64,000 nucleotides of DNA, from positions 24,748 to 88,747 of the forward strand of contig NZ_JAUNHI010000008.1 in NCBI RefSeq assembly GCF_030524025.1, written 5' to 3'. The notes beneath the pieces were generated by a model that saw only the letters and a list, made by a program, of their open reading frames with translations, was not told where the DNA came from and ran no database searches. Shown here one piece after another: positions 1 through 8,964 of this stretch (within the stretch, counting starts at the first letter, position 1; the number at the start of each line of letters is the position of its first letter). The stretch is from Actinomyces sp. (lineage in GTDB: Bacteria > Actinomycetota > Actinomycetes > Actinomycetales > Actinomycetaceae). The position numbers were made by a program, and so were the translations under genes.

Positions 1-271
1 GCGGGTCCTCCTTCGTCGGGCGCGAGTCCGCATTCCCTTGGCTGCGGGGTCTCACTCAACGACTGCCCGTCATCAGCACTCCCCAGTACCTCGTGACTGC
101 CGCCGTCCGACGGTACGAAGAACTATGCCGACAGGTCCTGGGAGAACACCACCAGAGGAACTGTGAACATCCTGGAAAACGGCTCAATAAGATCACAATG
201 CGGTGACAAAGCGTCCTGGACGGTCCGGGTGGGCTGGTATCGGCAGTGCCGCACCCTGGGGATGGATTAGC

Positions 272-1309
272 TCAGGGAGAGGTGGACGGCGTCGGGTCGC
301 CGAAGAAGGTGCGGAAGTAGCCGTAGAAGCTCCAGTTGCCCCAGCTCGTGCAGGAGTCGCCTCCCGAGGCCGCCTGCGCGTTGGGCTGGTAGGGGGTGTA
401 GTTGTACAGGCTGGCCGTCGCCTGGTTGGCGATGGTCAGGTCGGTGGCGCCGCAGGCGGGCTCCGGGGAGTAGGCGATCGTGTTGGCCCTGCCGGCGACG
501 ACGTCGTACTCGCCGGGGTTGATGCGGTAGCGCTGGAACTGGGAGGCCGCCCCGTAGAGCTGCTGGAAGAAGCCGGCGTAGCGGGGGTCGCAGTCGGCAC
601 CGTCGGGGCAGGCGTAGCCGGCGGCCGCCTCGTAGTCACGCGCCGTCAGGCTGGAGCCGGAGGCGGTGAGCAGGCCCTGCTCCTTCTGGATGAGCACGAG
701 GAGGACCTGGGGGCTGATATCGCAGCTCGCGGCGACCTCGGCGATGATCCGGGCGGCACTCTGGGAGTCGGCGCCGCTGTAGCCGCCGGGGCAGAAGACG
801 GTCGGGTCGCGATCCTCGGTGTCGAAGGACGCCTGGGCCAGGCAGGGGGTCGAGTCGGCTCCCGTGCGGCATCCCGCGTTGACCTCCTCGATGAAGGAGG
901 CGATCTCCTCCTCCCCCATCGTCGTGGAGTCGTAGAAGACCTCGTCGTCGATGAGCAGGGCGGGGTCGAAGCCCTCGGTGTCCAGCACGACCGGGGCCGG
1001 ACCGTCGGCGGCAGCCGTGGTCGAGGCGGGGTCGGCGCCCGGTGGGCCGGCAGCCAGGAGGCCGAGGAGCACGGTGACGATGAAGGCCGCCGCTCCCAGT
1101 CCCAGGGCGCCGCCCAGCCCCGCCCGGGGGCCGCGCCGGCGGCCATTCCCGCGACCGCGGGAGCCGGCGCGCGCCGAACGGTTGAGGCGCTGCCCGCGTG
1201 GGGCCGAGGGCCGGGTTGCCGGGCGCCTCGAGGCGGGCGCCGAGCGCGACGGCGCCGACCGGGGGGACGGCGTCGGGCGCGCGGCAGGGCGATGGGGCAT
1301 CGGGCTCAT
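272..1309 (-). CDS. secreted/anchored hemagglutinin-like protein
   Basis: A 345-residue protein with an Arg/Pro-rich basic N-terminus (residues 1-64), one hydrophobic segment at about 65-88 acting as an uncleaved signal anchor or signal peptide, a Thr/Ala-rich spacer and an extracytoplasmic domain of about 240 residues. That domain has several cysteines (likely disulfides) and a helix reading VLLVLIQKEQGLL, which resembles the glutamate helix of lysozyme-like folds. Actinobacterial proteins of this type are usually labelled hemagglutinin without proof of that activity. I chose the ATG at 1309; ATG 1300 is equally possible, and the open frame further upstream runs into the divergent SprT promoter. 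Function is inferred only from family resemblance. Confidence 0.6.
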   Translation of the reverse strand: MSPMPHRPAARPTPSPRSAPSRSAPASRRPATRPSAPRGQRLNRSARAGSRGRGNGRRRGPRAGLGGALGLGAAAFIVTVLLGLLAAGPPGADPASTTAAADGPAPVVLDTEGFDPALLIDDEVFYDSTTMGEEEIASFIEEVNAGCRTGADSTPCLAQASFDTEDRDPTVFCPGGYSGADSQSAARIIAEVAASCDISPQVLLVLIQKEQGLLTASGSSLTARDYEAAAGYACPDGADCDPRYAGFFQQLYGAASQFQRYRINPGEYDVVAGRANTIAYSPEPACGATDLTIANQATASLYNYTPYQPNAQAASGGDSCTSWGNWSFYGYFRTFFGDPTPSTSP

Positions 1310-1418
1310 GGTCGCACAGGCCCACGCCGGGACGTACCCGCCCGGTCGAACGAGCCGATCGGTGCGTGGAGGGGCATGTCGGCGGCCTGCCGCCGCATCC
1401 GGGGCCGGTGACAGGACG

Positions 1419-1424
1419 TAGGCT
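1419..1424 (+). promoter_or_regulatory. -10 element of leaderless SprT-like gene
   Basis: TAGGCT ends exactly 6 nt before the GTG at 1431 and there is no Shine-Dalgarno sequence. This fits the TANNNT-N6-start layout of leaderless actinobacterial genes and fixes the start. Confidence 0.6.
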
Positions 1425-1430
1425 CGCGGC

Positions 1431-1967
1431 GTGAACCTGCCCGATGTCCTGGACCTGGCGCGCATGCTCATGGAGCGTCATGGCGTGGGCGACTGGGAGC
1501 TGGGCCTCGACCGGGCGCGGCGCCGGGCAGGGCAGACCGACCACCGGCGGCGGCGCATCACCCTGTCACGCCATCTCATGGCGCTCTACGAGGAGGCCGA
1601 GGTCCGCGAGACGGTGCTGCACGAGATCGCCCACGCCCGGGTGGGCGCCACCCACGGGCACGACGCCGTGTGGCGGGCCGAGGCCCGCCGGATCGGGGCC
1701 TCGGGCGAGCGGCTTGTGAGCCAGGAGGCCCCTCGAATCGAGGGCAGCTGGGTCGGCACGTGCCCGGCGGGGCATGTCGCCACCCGCATGCGGCGTCCGG
1801 CGGCGCCGTTGTCCTGCGCGGTGTGCTCGCGCCGCTTCTCCCTGGCCAACCTGCTCAGCTGGCGGCACGAGGGCCAGGAGGTCCCCCACCGGGAGATCTC
1901 CCCCGGCTACTGGCGGCGGTTGAGCGCCGCACGGCAGGCGTGTCCGTCGGCCGCGGTGGAGCCCTGA
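1431..1967 (+). CDS. SprT-like zinc metallopeptidase domain protein
   Basis: A 178-residue protein with the zincin signature HEIAH (LHEIAHARVG, residues about 63-72), a further His at THGHD, and a C-terminal zinc ribbon made from CPAGH and CAVC. This is the SprT arrangement: two histidines and a glutamate for catalysis, then a Cys-containing zinc finger. SprT/Spartan relatives are linked to DNA-protein crosslink repair, but bacterial members are mostly uncharacterised. The start is GTG, supported by the -10 element 6 nt upstream. The gene is divergent from the hemagglutinin-like gene and convergent with ogt. Confidence 0.8.
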   Translation: MNLPDVLDLARMLMERHGVGDWELGLDRARRRAGQTDHRRRRITLSRHLMALYEEAEVRETVLHEIAHARVGATHGHDAVWRAEARRIGASGERLVSQEAPRIEGSWVGTCPAGHVATRMRRPAAPLSCAVCSRRFSLANLLSWRHEGQEVPHREISPGYWRRLSAARQACPSAAVEP

Positions 1968-2093
1968 CGCCCGCCGGGCCCACAACGCAGCCGCAGCGGA
2001 CCAGTCCCCGCGGCACACCCACAACACACCGTCCGAAAAACACCCAGCACTCCACTCATGGTCACCGCCTCGGGCACCGCCGTGCGCTCGCGG

Positions 2094-2540
2094 TCATCGA
2101 CGGGCTTCGTGCTCCAACAGGAGGCGCTTGAGGTCCAGGCCGAATGCGTAACCTCCCAGCCCGCCGTCGGCGCGCACGACGCGGTGGCACGGGACGATGA
2201 GTGGGATCCGGTTGGTCGCGCAGCCCGAAGCCGCGGCGCGCACCGCGGCCGGGCGGCCGGCGCGGCCGGCGAGCTCGGTGTAGCTGATCGGTGCACCGGG
2301 TGCAACGGTGCGAAGCTCCGCCCAGACCCGCTGGCGAAACTCGCTGCCCGGCTGGCGAACCGCGATGCGCTCGAGCGCCACGACGTCACCCGCCGCGTAG
2401 GCGCGCAGCGCCGATGCCACGGGGTGGTCGTCATCGACGAGCGGTTCCTCCGGTGGCTCACCGAAAGTGGCGAAGGTGACGGTATCGCCCTCGACGACGG
2501 CGTGGAACGGGTGGCCGCAGATCTCGACGGTCGCTCTCAC
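2094..2540 (-). CDS. ogt: methylated-DNA--[protein]-cysteine S-methyltransferase
   Basis: A 148-residue DNA repair suicide enzyme that moves a methyl group from O6-methylguanine to its own cysteine. The active-site block is present as IPLIVPCHRVV, followed by the conserved GGLGGYAFGLDLKRLLLEHE tail; the helix-turn-helix part (FRQRVWAELRTV, SYTELA) is also typical. The start is the GTG at 2540, which overlaps the stop of the upstream alkA remnant by 4 nt (GTGA), so the two form one transcript. Pairing of an alkyltransferase with an AlkA glycosylase is the usual adaptive-response arrangement; here only the alkyltransferase half is intact. Confidence 0.9.
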   Translation of the reverse strand: MRATVEICGHPFHAVVEGDTVTFATFGEPPEEPLVDDDHPVASALRAYAAGDVVALERIAVRQPGSEFRQRVWAELRTVAPGAPISYTELAGRAGRPAAVRAAASGCATNRIPLIVPCHRVVRADGGLGGYAFGLDLKRLLLEHEARR

Positions 2541-2899
2541 AGGTAGCTCTCCTTGGTCCACAGGTGCATGGTTGCGTAGGCCCGCCATGGGCGCCACCGC
2601 TCGGCCGCCCGGGCAACCGGACCGCCGGGCTTGATACCCAGTGCTCGCGCAAGGACGAGGTCGCCGACCGGACAGGCGTCCGGATCCGCCAGAGCGCACA
2701 TCGCGACGAACTCGGTGGTCCACGGCCCCACCCCCCTGATCGCAAGCATGCGGGCACGGGTGCCGGCCAGGTCGGCCCCTGGCCGCAGGTCCAGGCCATC
2801 CGCGACCGCAGCGGCCACGGCGTGCAGCGTCGCGGCCTTGGAGCCCGTCAGGCGCAAGGCCGCACCGAGCCTCTCGGTCGCCTCGGCGTCGATGAGATC
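2537..2899 (-). pseudogene. alkA: C-terminal remnant of AlkA-type DNA-3-methyladenine glycosylase
   Basis: The frame after the TAG at 2900-2902 encodes the last ~120 residues of an AlkA/HhH-GPD glycosylase. LAIRGVGPWTTEFVAM matches the hairpin-helix-hairpin GVGPWT motif, ADPDACPVGDLVL holds the catalytic-loop Asp, and WRPWRAYATMHLW is the family's C-terminal signature. The N-terminal two thirds of the enzyme are absent. Upstream in the same frame is an unrelated-looking 35-codon ORF ending in TAG. The remnant could be translated from internal codons but lacks much of the fold. It overlaps the ogt start by 4 nt. Confidence 0.7.
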
Positions 2900-3007
2900 C
2901 TACGGCCCCGCCTGCAGCATCCGCCGGAACACCTCCGAGTGGGCAAGGCCCGGATCAGCCAGGACTTCCCGGATCAGCGTGGACAGGGCCCACTGGTTGC
3001 GGGTCAT
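2900..3007 (-). CDS. short ORF (35 aa) fused in frame before alkA remnant
   Basis: The ATG at 3007 follows a purine-rich GGAAGTG about 6 nt upstream and opens a 35-codon frame (begins MTRNQWALSTLIREVLADPG, ends LQAGP) closed by TAG at 2902-2900. It has clear coding character and is in frame with the alkA remnant. It resembles no domain I can name and may be the front of a second gene joined to alkA by a deletion. Function unknown. Confidence 0.35.
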   Translation of the reverse strand: MTRNQWALSTLIREVLADPGLAHSEVFRRMLQAGP

Positions 3008-3319
3008 CGTGGGATCACTTCCTTGCTTCTTGCCGGAAACAACTGGGACTCCCGCGATGACCCCTCGACGTCAACACCGACGAGGGATCCGCGGGAAGCG
3101 ACCCCACACTAAAAGACGCACCCCAGGCACCGGCCACAGCACACGGGTCGGGGCTCACGGTCGCGGCGAGCACTCGCGCCGACCGCACCGACCACAGCGC
3201 ATAGGTCGGGGCCAGCAGTCAGGCCGTCCCCAGTCCGACCCCCGGATGGACGCACCTCCCGGCGGGAAGTCGCCAATGAGATCCGCTCGCCGGGAGACCA
3301 CCTCATGGCGATCCCACCA
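3008..3319. other. 312-bp intergenic region with imperfect hairpin
   Basis: No convincing gene. An imperfect stem at 3050-3096 pairs TCCCGCG and CCCCTCG on the left with CGAGGG and CGCGGGA on the right; it could end the lacI transcript or belong to the leader of the ogt transcript. An 88-codon open frame on the minus strand (3109-3375) is Arg/Pro-rich and overlaps lacI, so I do not count it. Confidence 0.4.
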
Positions 3320-4360
3320 TCACTGAGGACGGGGCGAAGACCCGGCCGCGGGCGGCGCCGAGGAGGCGCGTACAACGAGTCCGGGGAGGAAGGTCACGTG
3401 CTCGACGTCATCGCCCGGGGACAGCAGCAGGTCTGCCGCTGCTCGACCGATGTCCCGCATGGGCTGGTGGACACTGGTCAAGGGGGTGATGAGCTCGGAG
3501 GCGATGGCCACGTCGTCGTAGCCGACGATCGCCACGTCCCCGGGAATGCTCAGGCCACGACGGCGGATCTCGCGCATAGCCCCGATGGCCAGCTGGTCGT
3601 TGGCGCAGAACAGGGCGGTGGGCGGGCGGGCCTGGTCGAGGAGCTCGGCGGCCCCGGCGGCTCCGGCGTCGGCCGAGTATCCGCGGCCCTCGACCACCGG
3701 ACGCACCTCCGCCAGTGCGGTGCCCGGGTCGAGCCCGGCGTCCTCCAAGGCTGCCAGCACGCCCTGGCGCCTGTCCCGGGACTGACGCACCGAGATCGGG
3801 CCGTTGACGAAGCCGACCCGCTGGTGGCCCAGCCCCACCAGGTGGGCGACGGCGGAGCGCGCCCCCGCGACATCGTCCCCCGAGACGGTGGACAGCTCCG
3901 GGGAGATAGGCGGGTGGTCCATGAGCACCACCCGGATGCCCCGCCCGGCGAGCACCGCCAGATTGTCGAGGGTCGAGGCCGAGGGCGTCACGATCACCCC
4001 CCGCACGTCCATGCCGGCCAGGAGCCCCATCAGCTCGCGCTCCCGGTCGGGGTCGGAGTCGGTCGAGCTGAGCATGGGCAGACGCCCGTCCTCGCGCAGC
4101 CGGTCCTCGATGCCGCGGGCAGCCTCGGTGAAGAAGGGGTTGGCGATGTCGTGGACGAGGACCCCGACCAGCGAGGATCCTCCCCGGCGCAAACGTCGCG
4201 CCGTCTCCGAGCGCACGAAGCCCAGCTCCTCGATGGCCTTCTCAACCCGCTCGCGGGTGGCGTCGGCGACCCGCTCGGGGTGGTTGAGCACATGGGAGAC
4301 GGTGCCGACCGAGACGCCGGCCATCACGGCGACCTCACGGACGGACGGGCGGGATGTCAC
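3320..4360 (-). CDS. LacI-family regulator of the rhamnose locus
   Basis: A 346-residue LacI/GalR repressor. The N-terminal helix-turn-helix is VREVAVMAGVSVGTVSHVLN (about 6-25) followed by the hinge helix ARRLRRGGSSLVG; the rest is a periplasmic-binding-protein-like sugar domain with the typical NPFF, CANDQLAIGAM and VGYDDVAIA blocks. It is divergent from the rhamnose transporter operon, which carries a CG-centred palindrome over its start point at 4651-4668. Similar palindromes precede both GH78 genes (16492-16503, 19682-19697). I infer that L-rhamnose or a rhamnoside is the inducer. The start ATG at 4360 leaves the usual 3-4 residues before the first helix. Confidence 0.85.
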   Translation of the reverse strand: MTSRPSVREVAVMAGVSVGTVSHVLNHPERVADATRERVEKAIEELGFVRSETARRLRRGGSSLVGVLVHDIANPFFTEAARGIEDRLREDGRLPMLSSTDSDPDRERELMGLLAGMDVRGVIVTPSASTLDNLAVLAGRGIRVVLMDHPPISPELSTVSGDDVAGARSAVAHLVGLGHQRVGFVNGPISVRQSRDRRQGVLAALEDAGLDPGTALAEVRPVVEGRGYSADAGAAGAAELLDQARPPTALFCANDQLAIGAMREIRRRGLSIPGDVAIVGYDDVAIASELITPLTSVHQPMRDIGRAAADLLLSPGDDVEHVTFLPGLVVRASSAPPAAGSSPRPQ

Positions 4361-4614
4361 GGGATGAACCCCCTGGGCGGCTGGCGCGCGTCAGGCGGGA
4401 ACCGGCTTGGGGCCTCGGCCCGGCGAGCCGTGGACGGACCCTCAACCTCGGTCGCACCTGCTTGTCGACGACGAGCATATCCGGTGCCGGGCCGGCTCCG
4501 GTGAGCCGTCGTCACGCGGCTCGCTGTTGGCCGACCACACCCTCGTGCCGTCCGGACCGCAGCGACCTCACCGGCTCCCGCCCGGCCGATGCGAGCGATG
4601 GCCGCACAGGCCCC

Positions 4615-4643
4615 TTGCGCCACCGCGGGGCGGGTGCTACCGT
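4615..4643 (+). promoter_or_regulatory. promoter of the rhamnose catabolic operon
   Basis: TTGCGC (4615-4620) and TACCGT (4638-4643) are separated by exactly 17 nt. The predicted start point near 4650 lies at the left edge of the LacI operator. The rest of the 404-bp gap (4361-4764) shows no gene. Confidence 0.5.
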
Positions 4644-4650
4644 TCACCGA

Positions 4651-4668
4651 AATTGATTCGTTTCAATT
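4651..4668. promoter_or_regulatory. LacI-type operator O1 (transporter/rhaIBD)
   Basis: Arms AATTGA and TCAATT flank TTCGTT; the centre is CG as in LacI/GalR operators. It lies over the predicted transcription start of the MFS-rhaI-rhaB-rhaD operon, where a bound repressor would block initiation. It matches the sites at 16492 and 19682. Confidence 0.7.
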
Positions 4669-4764
4669 CTGCTCGTGAGCTTCGCGCCCTCGACCGTCCC
4701 GCCTCACTCGGCACGTCGGCCCCGGGCGCGCAGCCCCTGACCCACCCCGTTCAAAGGAGAACCC

Positions 4765-6090
4765 ATGTCCACACCAGCCACGCCCGCCAGGACGCCGAAC
4801 CAGTGGTGGGTCGGCATCGTCTCCGGCATGGCGTCCTACATCGACGCGTGCGCCATCGTGTCGGCCGGGATCGCGCTGGTCATCTACCAGGGCGCCCTGG
4901 GCCTGACCAACTCCCAGGTCGGCCTCGCATCGTCGGGCCTGACACTCGCCATCGCCTTCGGGGCACTGTTCGGCGGGCGCCTGGGAGACCGATTCGGCCG
5001 CAAGCACGTGTTCTCCGTGACCATGCTCGTCATCGTGCTCGGCTCGGCCCTCCAGACCTTCTCACCCAACTTTATCGTCCTCCTCGCGGGCACGTTCCTC
5101 GTCGGGTTGGGAACCGGCGCCGACCTGCCGGTCTCCCTGGCCACGATCGCTGAGACGGCCGACGAGGACAGCCGGGGCAAGATCATCGGACTGTCGAACG
5201 TCCTGTGGATCGTCGGCATCCTCGGCGCCATCCTCACCTCCTCCATCGTCGGCAACTGGGGGCTCCTGGGCGGCCAGATCCTCTACGGGCAGGTCGGGGT
5301 CATCGCACTGGTCACGCTGCTACTCCGCCTTCCCCTGCCCGAGACCCAGACCTGGCTGGAGGCGCGCGCAGAGCGGGAACGCGGCGTCGAGACCGTCCGC
5401 GCCGAGCGCGCCTCGCTGTCCAGCCTTATGCGGACTCCCTATCTCAAGCCCTTTGTCGCCCTCATCGTGTTCTACTCGCTGGTCAACGTCCCGGCCAACA
5501 CCGGTGGCCAGTTCACAACCTGGATCAACGTCAACATCATCGGGATGGACGTGGCCTTCTCCTCCCAGCTCAGCCTGCTGCTCATGCCGCTGGGCTTCAT
5601 CTGGGGGGTGTGGTTCATGCGGATCGTCGACACCGACCGGCGCATGCCCTACTTCTACCTCGGCGCGGCCTGCTACGTGGGTGCCTACTTCATCTACATC
5701 CTCGCGGGCTTCCACGTGTGGAGCTTCGTCGCCGTCACCGTCATCAACGCCTTCGGCGGGGCCTTCGCCTTCGAGGGGATCATGAAGGTGTGGACCCAGG
5801 AGTCCTTCCCCACCCTGCTGCGCACGACCGCCCAGGGGTCGATCATCTTCGTCGCCCGCCTCGTCGCAGCACTGACCGCCGCCGTGACCCCTGCTCTCCT
5901 CGCCCTCAACCCCAGGATCGCCTACCTCATCCTCGCCGGCATCGCTATCGTTGGTTACGCCTTCGCGATCTGGGGCTTCCGCGGGGCACAGCGCAACGAG
6001 TTCGCCCTCGAGGGGCACGCTGAGGCCGACGTCGCCGCGGGCGAGGCGGAGGGACTCGACTTCTCGGTCACCGCCGCGCCTAAGAGCTGA
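4765..6090 (+). CDS. MFS sugar transporter, probable L-rhamnose importer
   Basis: A 441-residue major facilitator with twelve predicted membrane segments. The loop 2-3 signature is GGRLGDRFGRKHV and the loop after helix 6 carries LPETQTWLEARAERER, both typical of the sugar-porter-like branch. The start ATG is preceded by AAAGGAG. It is the first gene of the rhamnose operon, 77 nt before rhaI, and directly downstream of operator O1. Rhamnose import is inferred from position; the family also contains inositol, acid and aromatic carriers. Confidence 0.75.
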   Translation: MSTPATPARTPNQWWVGIVSGMASYIDACAIVSAGIALVIYQGALGLTNSQVGLASSGLTLAIAFGALFGGRLGDRFGRKHVFSVTMLVIVLGSALQTFSPNFIVLLAGTFLVGLGTGADLPVSLATIAETADEDSRGKIIGLSNVLWIVGILGAILTSSIVGNWGLLGGQILYGQVGVIALVTLLLRLPLPETQTWLEARAERERGVETVRAERASLSSLMRTPYLKPFVALIVFYSLVNVPANTGGQFTTWINVNIIGMDVAFSSQLSLLLMPLGFIWGVWFMRIVDTDRRMPYFYLGAACYVGAYFIYILAGFHVWSFVAVTVINAFGGAFAFEGIMKVWTQESFPTLLRTTAQGSIIFVARLVAALTAAVTPALLALNPRIAYLILAGIAIVGYAFAIWGFRGAQRNEFALEGHAEADVAAGEAEGLDFSVTAAPKS

Positions 6091-6167
6091 GCCCGCCCCC
6101 CGAGGTTCCGCACCATCCGGACCGCCACGCACCCGCGCCACCAGAACCCGCAGACAAGGAGACCGTC

Positions 6168-7352
6168 ATGTCAACGCCCGCCCTGTCCGATCTCGCACCC
6201 CAGGCACTCGACCTGCTGCGGAACCAGTCCATCGAGCTGCCCAGCTGGGCCTTCGGCAACTCCGGGACGCGCTTCCGGGTCTTCGCCACCGCAGGGGTGC
6301 CGCGCACCCCATTCGAGAAGATCGATGACGTCGCCGAGGTCAACCGCCTCACCGGCATCACCCCCCGGGTCTCCCTCCACATCCCCTGGGACGCCGTGGA
6401 GGACTACGAGGCCCTGCGCGCCCACGCCAAGAACCAGGGGGTGAGCATCGGCACCATCAACTCCAACGTCTTCCAGGACGAGGACTACAAGCTCGGCTCC
6501 CTGTGCAACCCCGACGAGCGGATCCGCGCCAAGGCGGTCGCCCACCATCTCGAGTGCATCGAGATCATGCGGGCCACAGGGGCTCCCACCCTCAAGATCT
6601 GGCTGGCCGACGGGACGAACTACCCCGGGCAGGACTCCATTGGCGAGCGCCAGGACCGCCTGGCCGACTCCCTGGCGCAGATCTACGCAGCCCTGGACGA
6701 TGACCAGCAGCTCGTCTTGGAGTACAAGTTCTTCGAGCCGGCCTTCTACCACACCGACGTCCCGGACTGGGGAACCTCCCTCGTGCACTGCCTGGCGCTG
6801 GGTGAACGCGCCAAAGTGGTCCTCGACACCGGTCACCACGCGCCGGGCACGAACATCGAGTTCATCGTCGCCCAGCTCCTGCGCCTGGGACGGCTGGGAG
6901 CCTTCGACTTCAACTCGCGCTTCTACGCCGACGACGACCTCATCGTGGGCACCGCGGACCCCTTCCAGCTGTTCCGCATCATGAACGAGATCGTCACGGC
7001 CGGGGCGCTGGCCCCCGACTCGGGCGTCAACTTCATGCTCGACCAGTGCCACAACTTGGAGGAGAAGATCCCCGGGGAGATCCTCTCGGCCACCAACGTC
7101 CAGGAGGCGACCGCCAAGGCCCTTCTCATCGACCGCGAGGCGCTGCACGCCGCCCAGGTCACCGGCGATGTCCTGGCCGCCAACGGCGTGCTCATGGACG
7201 CCTTCAACACCGATGTCCGCCCGCTGCTGGCCGAGCTGCGCGCCTCCCGCGGACTGCCCACCGACCCGATGGCGGCCTTCCTCGCCTCGGGATATCTGGA
7301 GCGGATCCGCGCCGAGCGGCTCGGGGGGCAGGCCGCCGGCTGGGGCGCCTGA
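6168..7352 (+). CDS. rhaI: L-rhamnose isomerase (RhaI type)
   Basis: A 394-residue cytoplasmic TIM-barrel isomerase that converts L-rhamnose to L-rhamnulose. It belongs to the Pseudomonas stutzeri-type (RhaI) group rather than the E. coli RhaA group. Visible metal and catalytic blocks are LEYKFFEPAFYHTDVPDWG, VLDTGHHAPGTNIE and FDFNSRFYADDDLIVG. The start is ATG after AAGGAG, and the gene is followed after 12 nt by rhaB. Length and motif order match the family. Confidence 0.92.
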   Translation: MSTPALSDLAPQALDLLRNQSIELPSWAFGNSGTRFRVFATAGVPRTPFEKIDDVAEVNRLTGITPRVSLHIPWDAVEDYEALRAHAKNQGVSIGTINSNVFQDEDYKLGSLCNPDERIRAKAVAHHLECIEIMRATGAPTLKIWLADGTNYPGQDSIGERQDRLADSLAQIYAALDDDQQLVLEYKFFEPAFYHTDVPDWGTSLVHCLALGERAKVVLDTGHHAPGTNIEFIVAQLLRLGRLGAFDFNSRFYADDDLIVGTADPFQLFRIMNEIVTAGALAPDSGVNFMLDQCHNLEEKIPGEILSATNVQEATAKALLIDREALHAAQVTGDVLAANGVLMDAFNTDVRPLLAELRASRGLPTDPMAAFLASGYLERIRAERLGGQAAGWGA

Positions 7353-7364
7353 AAGGACCACACC

Positions 7365-8912
7365 ATGTCCACCACCGGGCACGACACCCCCGTCCACGTC
7401 GCCGCCATCGACCTGGGCGCCTCCTCCGGACGCGTCATGGTCGGAAGCATCGCCGGCGGGAGGATCACGCTGACCGAGACCCGCCGCTTCACCAACGCCG
7501 TGGTCCCCCTGCCCACCGAGGACGGAATGCGCCTCTACTGGGACGTCCTGCGGCTGTGGGAGGAGATCCGTGAGGGTCTGCTCGCAGCCGCGCGCGACGT
7601 CGGGCCGCTGTCCGCCGTCGGCATCGACACCTGGGCGGTGGACTACGGACTGGTCGACCCTCAGGGCGCGCTCACCGGGCAGGTCGCCTCCTACCGCTGC
7701 CGGCGCACCCGCGCTGTGCCTGCGGAGGTGTTCGCGGCCATCCCGGCGGCCGAGATGTACGCAGTCAACGGTCTCCAGGTCCAGGACTTCAACACGGTCT
7801 TCCAGCTCCTGGCCGAGTCACGCGACGGCGCCCTGGCCGAGACCGCTCCGGCCGACGACACCGACGGGGCGCAACGCACCATGCTGCTGCTGCCCGACCT
7901 GCTCGCCTATTGGCTGACCGGTCGGAAGATCGCCGAGATCACCAACGCCTCGACCACCGGCCTGGTCGACGCCCACGAGCGCACCTGGTCCGCCCCGCTG
8001 CTGGAACGCCTGCACGCCGATCTGAACCTCGACCTGCGCGGCCTGCTGCCTCCGATCGTGGAGGCCGGAACTGTCGTGGGACCGGTGCGCCGCGACGTCG
8101 TGGACCTCCTCGGCCCGGACGGGCACCCGACGCCGGTGGTCGCCGTCGGTAGCCACGACACCGCCTCCGCGGTCGCGGCCGTCCCCGCCCGGGCCCCGGA
8201 CTTCGCCTACATCTCCTGCGGCACCTGGTCACTGGTCGGCCTGGAGCTCGACGCGCCCGTCCTGACCGAGGCCTCCCGGGCGGCCAACTTCACCAACGAG
8301 CTGGGCGTGGACGGCACGGTGCGCTACCTCAAGAACGTCATGGGCCTGTGGGTGTTCAACGAGGCCGTGCGCACCTGGCGCCGACAGGGCCTGGACCTGT
8401 CCTACCGGGAGCTGGATCTCGCCGCCGAGGCGGCCGAGCCGCTGCGCACCGTCGTCGACGTCAACGACCCGGCGTTCTTCGCCCCCGGCGACATGGCCGC
8501 CCGCATCGACGAGGTCGCCGCCCGCACCGGTCAGCCCCGCCCACGCAACCCCGGCGAGTACGTGCGCTGCATCGACGACTCCTTGGCCCTGGCCTACCGG
8601 CGTGCCGTGCGCCAGGCCGGCGAGCTGTCCGGCAAGCAGGTCGGCGTGCTGCACATGGTCGGCGGCGGCACCAGCAACCGGCTGCTGTGCCGGCTGGCCG
8701 CCGACGCCACCGGCCTGCCGGTGGTCGCCGGTCCCACCGAGGCCACCGCCCTGGGCAACGTCGTCGTGGCCGCCCGCGGCGCCGGCCTCATCACCGGCGA
8801 CCTGGCGGACCTGCGTGCTGTCGTGCGCGCCTCGACTGAGATGACCGAGTACACCCCGGACCCGGCGACGGCCGACTCCTGGAACGCCGCCGAGGACCGC
8901 CTCTTCGGCTGA
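7365..8912 (+). CDS. rhaB: rhamnulokinase
   Basis: A 515-residue FGGY-family carbohydrate kinase that phosphorylates L-rhamnulose to L-rhamnulose 1-phosphate. The N-terminal phosphate-binding motif is IDLGASSGRVMVG, followed by GIDTWAVDYGLVD; the second domain has SHDTASAV, SCGTWSLVG and MVGGGTSNRLLCRLAAD (ATP site). The start ATG follows AAAGGACC, 12 nt after the rhaI stop, so the two are translationally close. The next gene, rhaD, begins 52 nt later. Confidence 0.93.
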   Translation: MSTTGHDTPVHVAAIDLGASSGRVMVGSIAGGRITLTETRRFTNAVVPLPTEDGMRLYWDVLRLWEEIREGLLAAARDVGPLSAVGIDTWAVDYGLVDPQGALTGQVASYRCRRTRAVPAEVFAAIPAAEMYAVNGLQVQDFNTVFQLLAESRDGALAETAPADDTDGAQRTMLLLPDLLAYWLTGRKIAEITNASTTGLVDAHERTWSAPLLERLHADLNLDLRGLLPPIVEAGTVVGPVRRDVVDLLGPDGHPTPVVAVGSHDTASAVAAVPARAPDFAYISCGTWSLVGLELDAPVLTEASRAANFTNELGVDGTVRYLKNVMGLWVFNEAVRTWRRQGLDLSYRELDLAAEAAEPLRTVVDVNDPAFFAPGDMAARIDEVAARTGQPRPRNPGEYVRCIDDSLALAYRRAVRQAGELSGKQVGVLHMVGGGTSNRLLCRLAADATGLPVVAGPTEATALGNVVVAARGAGLITGDLADLRAVVRASTEMTEYTPDPATADSWNAAEDRLFG

Positions 8913-8964
8913 GCTCCGCCCGCGCTCCCCCAGAACTCACCACCAGTGACAGGAAGTAGGAACC

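Noticed and set aside
1..271. Possible gene at the left edge
   Set aside because: No frame with a start, ribosome site and coding character; I see only non-coding sequence here.
3109..3375. 88-codon minus-strand frame downstream of lacI
   Set aside because: Overlaps the lacI 3' end, is Arg/Pro-rich and lacks a start signal.
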